A stretch of 64,000 bases of DNA. Source: Anas platyrhynchos. Lineage: Eukaryota > Chordata > Aves > Anseriformes > Anatidae. Under the pieces are notes generated by a model. The model made no database searches. It saw only the letters and a program-made list of their open reading frames with translations, and was not told the origin of the DNA. Position 1 is the stretch's first letter. Every line of letters begins with the position of its first letter. Below are positions 60,501 to 64,000 of this stretch, piece by piece. The DNA is taken from positions 5,419,501-5,483,500 of the forward strand of contig NC_092613.1 of NCBI RefSeq assembly GCF_047663525.1, in the 5' to 3' direction. The position numbers and the translations under genes were made by a program.

Positions 60501-63500
60501 CCGGGGCAGGAAGGGGACCCCGGCGCGGGAGGCAGTGGGGCCCACATGTGCGCGGGCAGGCGGCCAAGCCGGGAGAACAAAACTCCCTTTCCATCTGCGA
60601 GGAGCCATCAGGGCAGTGACAAGAGACGTCCCCAGCAGAGACGTCCCTGCCTATCAGCGACTCCCGCCCGGCCCGGCCCCGCGGGGAGGATCAGGAGGAG
60701 GAGATGGGGTGGTGGTGTTTGCTCAGCCTTGTTTGCCGTGGCTTTTTTTTTTTTTTTTTTTCCTTCTCGTTTTCTGCCAAAAGGTTTGCGCTGATTTTTT
60801 TGGGACCGATTCCCAGGGTTGCTGGGGTGCCAAGCGTGCTTGCAGCACATCCTGCTGCCCTTGAGCAACCAGGTGGAGAAGAGCAGAGGGTTTCCACCCC
60901 ACGCACCTGCGCTTTGGGGTAGCCGAAAAACCGTGCCCATGCAGAGCCCCAGCTTAGGCGCGAACCTCGAGGCCTCACAAACTCATTCCACCTCCCACGA
61001 GAGCTTTCCTTGGGCACTGCTACATCCTAATCCCATTTGCCCGTTGCCTCTTGTTGCCGCCACCACGTTGCTTTCCCCTGGGGTCTTCCCACGGGTGTGC
61101 CAGGAGGACTGGGGGGGGGTTCCCCCCGTGCCCACTCTGCGTGGCAGGGCCCTGCGGGCATCGCCTCTGCCGCCCCTCTCCCCCTGCAGCTCTTCACCGA
61201 CGGCATCACCAACAAGCTGGTGGCCTGCTACACGGACGAGGACATGGTGGACGCCGTGCTGGTGCGCATCTACGGCAGGAAAACGGAGCTCTTCGTGGAC
61301 CGGGAGACGGAGCTGAGGAACTTCCAGGTGCTGCGCGCCCACGGCTGCGCCCCCGACCTCTACTGCGCCTTCCAGAACGGGCTCTGCTACGAGTTCCTGC
61401 CCGGCATCGCCCTGGGGCCCGACCACGTGCGGGACCCCCGCATATTCAGGTGCACGGGACCCCCCCCAAGTGCTGGGGCGTGTGGGGATGGGGGGAGCTG
61501 GATGGAGCCCGTGGCCCTGCTTTGCTTTTCCAGCTCTGCCCCTCGCTGCTTCGCTCCAAAGCGGTGCCCGGGGGCTCTGCTCCCGTCCTTTCCGTGCCCA
61601 AAGCGGGGTGGTGCAGGGGGGGAACCGGGCTGAGTTCCCCGGTGAGGGGCACCTCAGTGGAAAAACCCAGTGGCACTGGGTTTTTCACCAGGTTTTTTAA
61701 GCTTTTGGTGAGTAAAGAGACTGCCCGAGAATTGTGGTTTATATTTGAGCCTCCCCTGGAAAGGCAAATGCCGTCTTTCACCCAGATGGGGTCTTAAAAT
61801 CCTTCAGTGGCTCGCAGCTGAAATGGAGAGGGGTCTAAGCCCTGCTGGGTGTGGCTTTAGGAATCTCTTTAAGACATCTCCAGCCCCATCTCGGGCTCTC
61901 ACCCATGTCTCCGTGGCTCCTTCCAGGCTGGTGGCCCAGGAGATGGCCCGGGTGCACGCCATCCACGCCAACGGGAGCCTCCCCAAGCCCATCCTCTGGC
62001 AGAAGCTGCACAAATACCTCACCCTCGTGAAGATGGACCTCAGCCCAAAGGTACCCAACCCCAGGTAAAGGCAGAGGGATCCCAAAGAGCCAGGCTCTGG
62101 CTTGGGCACCCGCTGCCCACCCACCTCTAGGTCCTCCTATGGGACCGGGGGAAGAGCCCCGGTCCCCAGGTAAAGCCTCTGCTGGAGTCTGGGGTTTGTG
62201 AGCAGGTTTTTGGGGTGGTCCTGGCCACGTGGCCACGCTTGGGCCACGATTCCTCACTGAGCAACCCTGTGGACGAGCCCCTCAGAGCAGGGGATGCTCG
62301 TGGGATGGATCAGCCTGGTGCGGGGAGGATTTTTGCTGCGCTAGGGCAGAGGCACCTTTGGGTGCTGCAGCCCCCAGGCAGGATCCAGCCTGAGCCAGCA
62401 GCTCCCACCTGCCGTAATCTTCCTCCTCCTCCTCCTCCCTGCAAACCTAGGCTGAGTTCAAAGCCATGGCTAGGATAAGGTGATGCTCAGGCCCTTCTGA
62501 TTGGGGGGGGGACCTAAGCAGCGGGTGCTGGGGGGCGCAGCGTAGACGCAAGCAGCCAGCCCCCATTCCAAACCAGTTCACCCCATTGCTGGCGGGGCGA
62601 TGCCCTGCTGGGTTCACGTCAGGTGAGTCCGTGGAAGGATGCGGGCAGCCCCAAGAGGCGGTGGAGGTGAACGAACCCCGAGGCAGGCAAATAATTAACC
62701 GGGTCCTGGGCAGCTGGGTGGGACGCGGGGCTGCTCTCCGCGCCTGCCGTGCTGCGGGCAGACTTTACCCACGTTTGCCCCTTAAATGCAGTCGGTTCGG
62801 TAATTATTAACCGGCTCTCTTCTTGGAACTGCAACCGCAGAGGGTACAGGATGGGTTACGTGGCCTGGGGGACGCCAAAACTCTCCATGGCCTTTGGGTT
62901 AGTGGGAACCGAGCGGCGCTGCCGGGCTCCGCGGCTGATTTGGTGACGCTTGGGGGTGGGTGAGGACCGAAGCGAGGGGAGGGGAAGGGCTGAGGCTGAG
63001 CCAGGTGCCCTGGGCAGCACCAAGGATGCGCCACGTGCCCGAGCTGGCTTCCGAACCAAACCCAGCCTCGTTAGCTTGGTGCCACTGATTAATTCATTTA
63101 TAACATGCATGAGGGGAACCGGGAGGGCAACCCTTCCCCTGCGCCCCCAGGGGATGCGAGCAGAAGTGATTCCACCCCCTTCCCTTTCCCCTTCCCCTTC
63201 CCCAGCGTCCACCAGGACGTGCCCAGCCTGGAAACGCTTGAACACGAGCTGGCCTGGATGAAGGAGACGCTGTCCCAGCTGGGCTCCCCGGTGGTGCTGT
63301 GCCACAATGACCTGCTCTGCAAGAACATCATCTACAACAGGACGCAGGGTTGGTGTGCGGCAGCGCGGCGTGCCCAGCTTGGAGAAGGGGGGGGGCTCAG
63401 CCCCGTGTCCCCTCCCTCACCCCCACGGGCACCCCTTGGCTCCGTCCCCAGCCCCTCGCAGCCCCTCGCTTTGCCTTCACAGAGCAAGTTCGGTTCATCG

Positions 63501-64000
63501 ACTACGAGTACACCGGCTACAACTACCAGGCCTTCGACATCGGGAACCACTTCAACGAGTTTGCGGGTGAGCCGGGCTCCTCTCCGCGGCTCCCGAGACC
63601 CCCCCATGGGTGGCAGCGGCTCCCCGAGGGCCCCCCGTCCTCAGGGTGCAGAGGAGGCTGTCGCATCCCTTGGGAAATGGGCAGGGATCCATCCCCAGAG
63701 CTTTAATTTTGTCCAAGAGAATTAAAAAAGGGGCTGCCCGGGGTGAGAGCGATGCACGAGGAGGGGCTCAGCTTGCCGTGAGCCCCCCCCCAATTTGCTG
63801 CTGCCTGCAAGGACCCAGCTCTGATAACCGTGGCGGAGCTGGGCGGGTGCCCCAAATCAGAACCGAGCCCGGAGCTGGGATGCTTTCACCCACCCCGGCA
63901 CGCTTAGGGGGGCCCCTTGGTCACCCTGGAGACCCCCCCCAAGGGGATTTCGCTAACCCCAGGTCCCCTCGCAGGCGTGAAGGAGGTGGATTACCGCCTC
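57106..64000 (+). CDS. ETNK2: ETNK2, ethanolamine kinase 2 (3' end outside the window)
   Basis: ETNK2 phosphorylates ethanolamine with ATP, the first step of the CDP-ethanolamine route to phosphatidylethanolamine; it is cytosolic. Exons: 57106-57390, 61190-61449, 61927-62064, 63206-63348, 63483-63566, 63975-64000 (cut by the window end). Exon 1 contains GIAVDEGDVLPGALRLVREL (human GISVDPDDILPGALRLIQEL). Exon 4 carries the phosphotransferase motif CHNDLLCKNIIY with His261, Asp263 and Asn268; exon 5 has FIDYEYTGYNYQAFDIGNHF with the metal-binding Asp282. The first 284 or so residues of about 390 are present. The initiator is uncertain: ATGs at 57106, 57169 and 57202 are in frame, and 57202 has the best context (gggATGG). 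Intron 1 is 3.8 kb. Confidence 0.95.
59473..59486. repeat. homopolymer of 14 G
   Basis: In ETNK2 intron 1. Confidence 0.85.
59651..59734. repeat. about 20-bp minisatellite
   Basis: Four copies of gggacaccttgtgcgtgct with variation, in ETNK2 intron 1. Confidence 0.85.
60055..60113. promoter_or_regulatory. CArG (SRF) and MEF2-like site cluster in ETNK2 intron 1
   Basis: CCTATATATAGG at 60055-60066 is CArG-like, CCTATATAGG at 60070-60079 is a perfect CArG box, and CTAAAATTAG at 60104-60113 fits the MEF2 consensus. The TATATA cores could also act as an alternative core promoter. Confidence 0.5.
60222..60419. repeat. about 29-bp minisatellite, seven copies
   Basis: Unit ggggacttttgggtcccctc plus about nine variable bases. 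Each unit is an imperfect palindrome (GGGGAC...GTCCCC), and some copies resemble an NF-kappaB site (ggggactttc). Confidence 0.85.
61190..61449 (+). CDS. ETNK2: ETNK2 exon 2
   Basis: LFTDGITNKLVACYTDEDMV, DAVLVRIYGRKTELFVDRET, ELRNFQVLRAHGCAPDLYCA, FQNGLCYEFLPG. This is the ATP-binding N-lobe. Confidence 0.97.
61927..62064 (+). CDS. ETNK2: ETNK2 exon 3
   Basis: LVAQEMARVHAIHANGSLPK, PILWQKLHKYLTLVKMDLSP. The exon runs through an internal gtaccc to the donor gtaaag, giving ...PKVPNP and then Ser with exon 4; this keeps phase and aligns with human NPSLSADVP. Confidence 0.9.
63206..63348 (+). CDS. ETNK2: ETNK2 exon 4, phosphotransferase motif
   Basis: VHQDVPSLETLEHELAWMKE, TLSQLGSPVVLCHNDLLCKN, IIYNRTQ. 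Preceded by a (CCCCTT)n polypyrimidine tract. The donor gttggt is weak but it is the one that keeps phase. Confidence 0.95.
63483..63566 (+). CDS. ETNK2: ETNK2 exon 5
   Basis: QVRFIDYEYTGYNYQAFDIG and NHFNEFA. Asp282 of IDYEY is the expected catalytic/metal residue. Confidence 0.96.
63975..64000 (+). CDS. ETNK2: ETNK2 exon 6, partial
   Basis: GVKEVDYRL (human GVNEVDYCL) up to the window end; acceptor cctcgcag. Confidence 0.92.

Larger units (their letters stand above)
57391..61189 (+). other. ETNK2: ETNK2 intron 1
   Basis: 3.8 kb without a recognised exon. Its contents, listed separately, are a CpG-rich start, two minisatellites (59651-59734 and 60222-60419), a G14 run at 59473-59486, a cluster of SRF/MEF2-like sites (60055-60113) and a poly-T tract at about 60743-60763. 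Confidence 0.75.

Overview
The window is vertebrate nuclear DNA, most likely from a bird. All coding sequence is in short GT-AG exons. The base composition is very GC-rich and the introns are compact, as on avian microchromosomes. Interspersed repeats are scarce, and the only clear ones are CR1 LINE fragments (about 56.2-56.7 kb), the family typical of birds and other reptiles. The gene order matches the block that human chromosome 1q32.1 carries as PLEKHA6-GOLT1A-KISS1-REN-ETNK2. Here it reads PLEKHA6, GOLT1A, REN, ETNK2, all on the + strand, with no recognisable KISS1 between GOLT1A and REN, in keeping with the reported absence of kisspeptin in birds. The species cannot be fixed from the sequence alone.

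Layout: 1-25.3 kb is upstream or 5'-intronic sequence of PLEKHA6. I find no established protein there, only candidate 5' exons (about 10.09-10.24 kb and 23.29-23.33 kb), a GATA-motif cluster, AT-rich islands that look conserved, minisatellites and one MIR-like relic. PLEKHA6 (25.3-42.8 kb) has 25 exons that join in frame, including the second half of a WW-like domain, a PH domain, coiled-coil exons, a three-exon cassette and a proline-rich exon resembling long PLEKHA5/6 isoforms, and two possible 3' ends. GOLT1A (43.27-44.88 kb) starts about 430 bases beyond the PLEKHA6 poly(A) signal and encodes a 132-residue Golgi four-helix protein in five exons. The 4.4-kb GOLT1A-REN interval holds no gene but carries an 18-bp perfect palindrome of nuclear-receptor half-sites about 0.5 kb before the renin TATA box. 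REN (49.1-54.05 kb) is an intact nine-exon, 408-residue preprorenin with both catalytic Asp-Thr-Gly motifs. The REN-ETNK2 interval has an AT-rich block and two CR1 fragments placed tail to tail. ETNK2 (57.1 kb to the window end) starts in a CpG-rich promoter and is cut off in its sixth exon; its first intron holds SRF/MEF2-like sites and two minisatellites.

The genes do not form a pathway: PLEKHA6 is a junction/cytoskeleton adaptor, GOLT1A a Golgi trafficking protein, REN the aspartyl protease that starts the angiotensin cascade, and ETNK2 the first kinase of phosphatidylethanolamine synthesis. What binds them is old synteny and same-strand, close packing. All identifications come from protein motifs and family knowledge; no alignment or transcript data were available.
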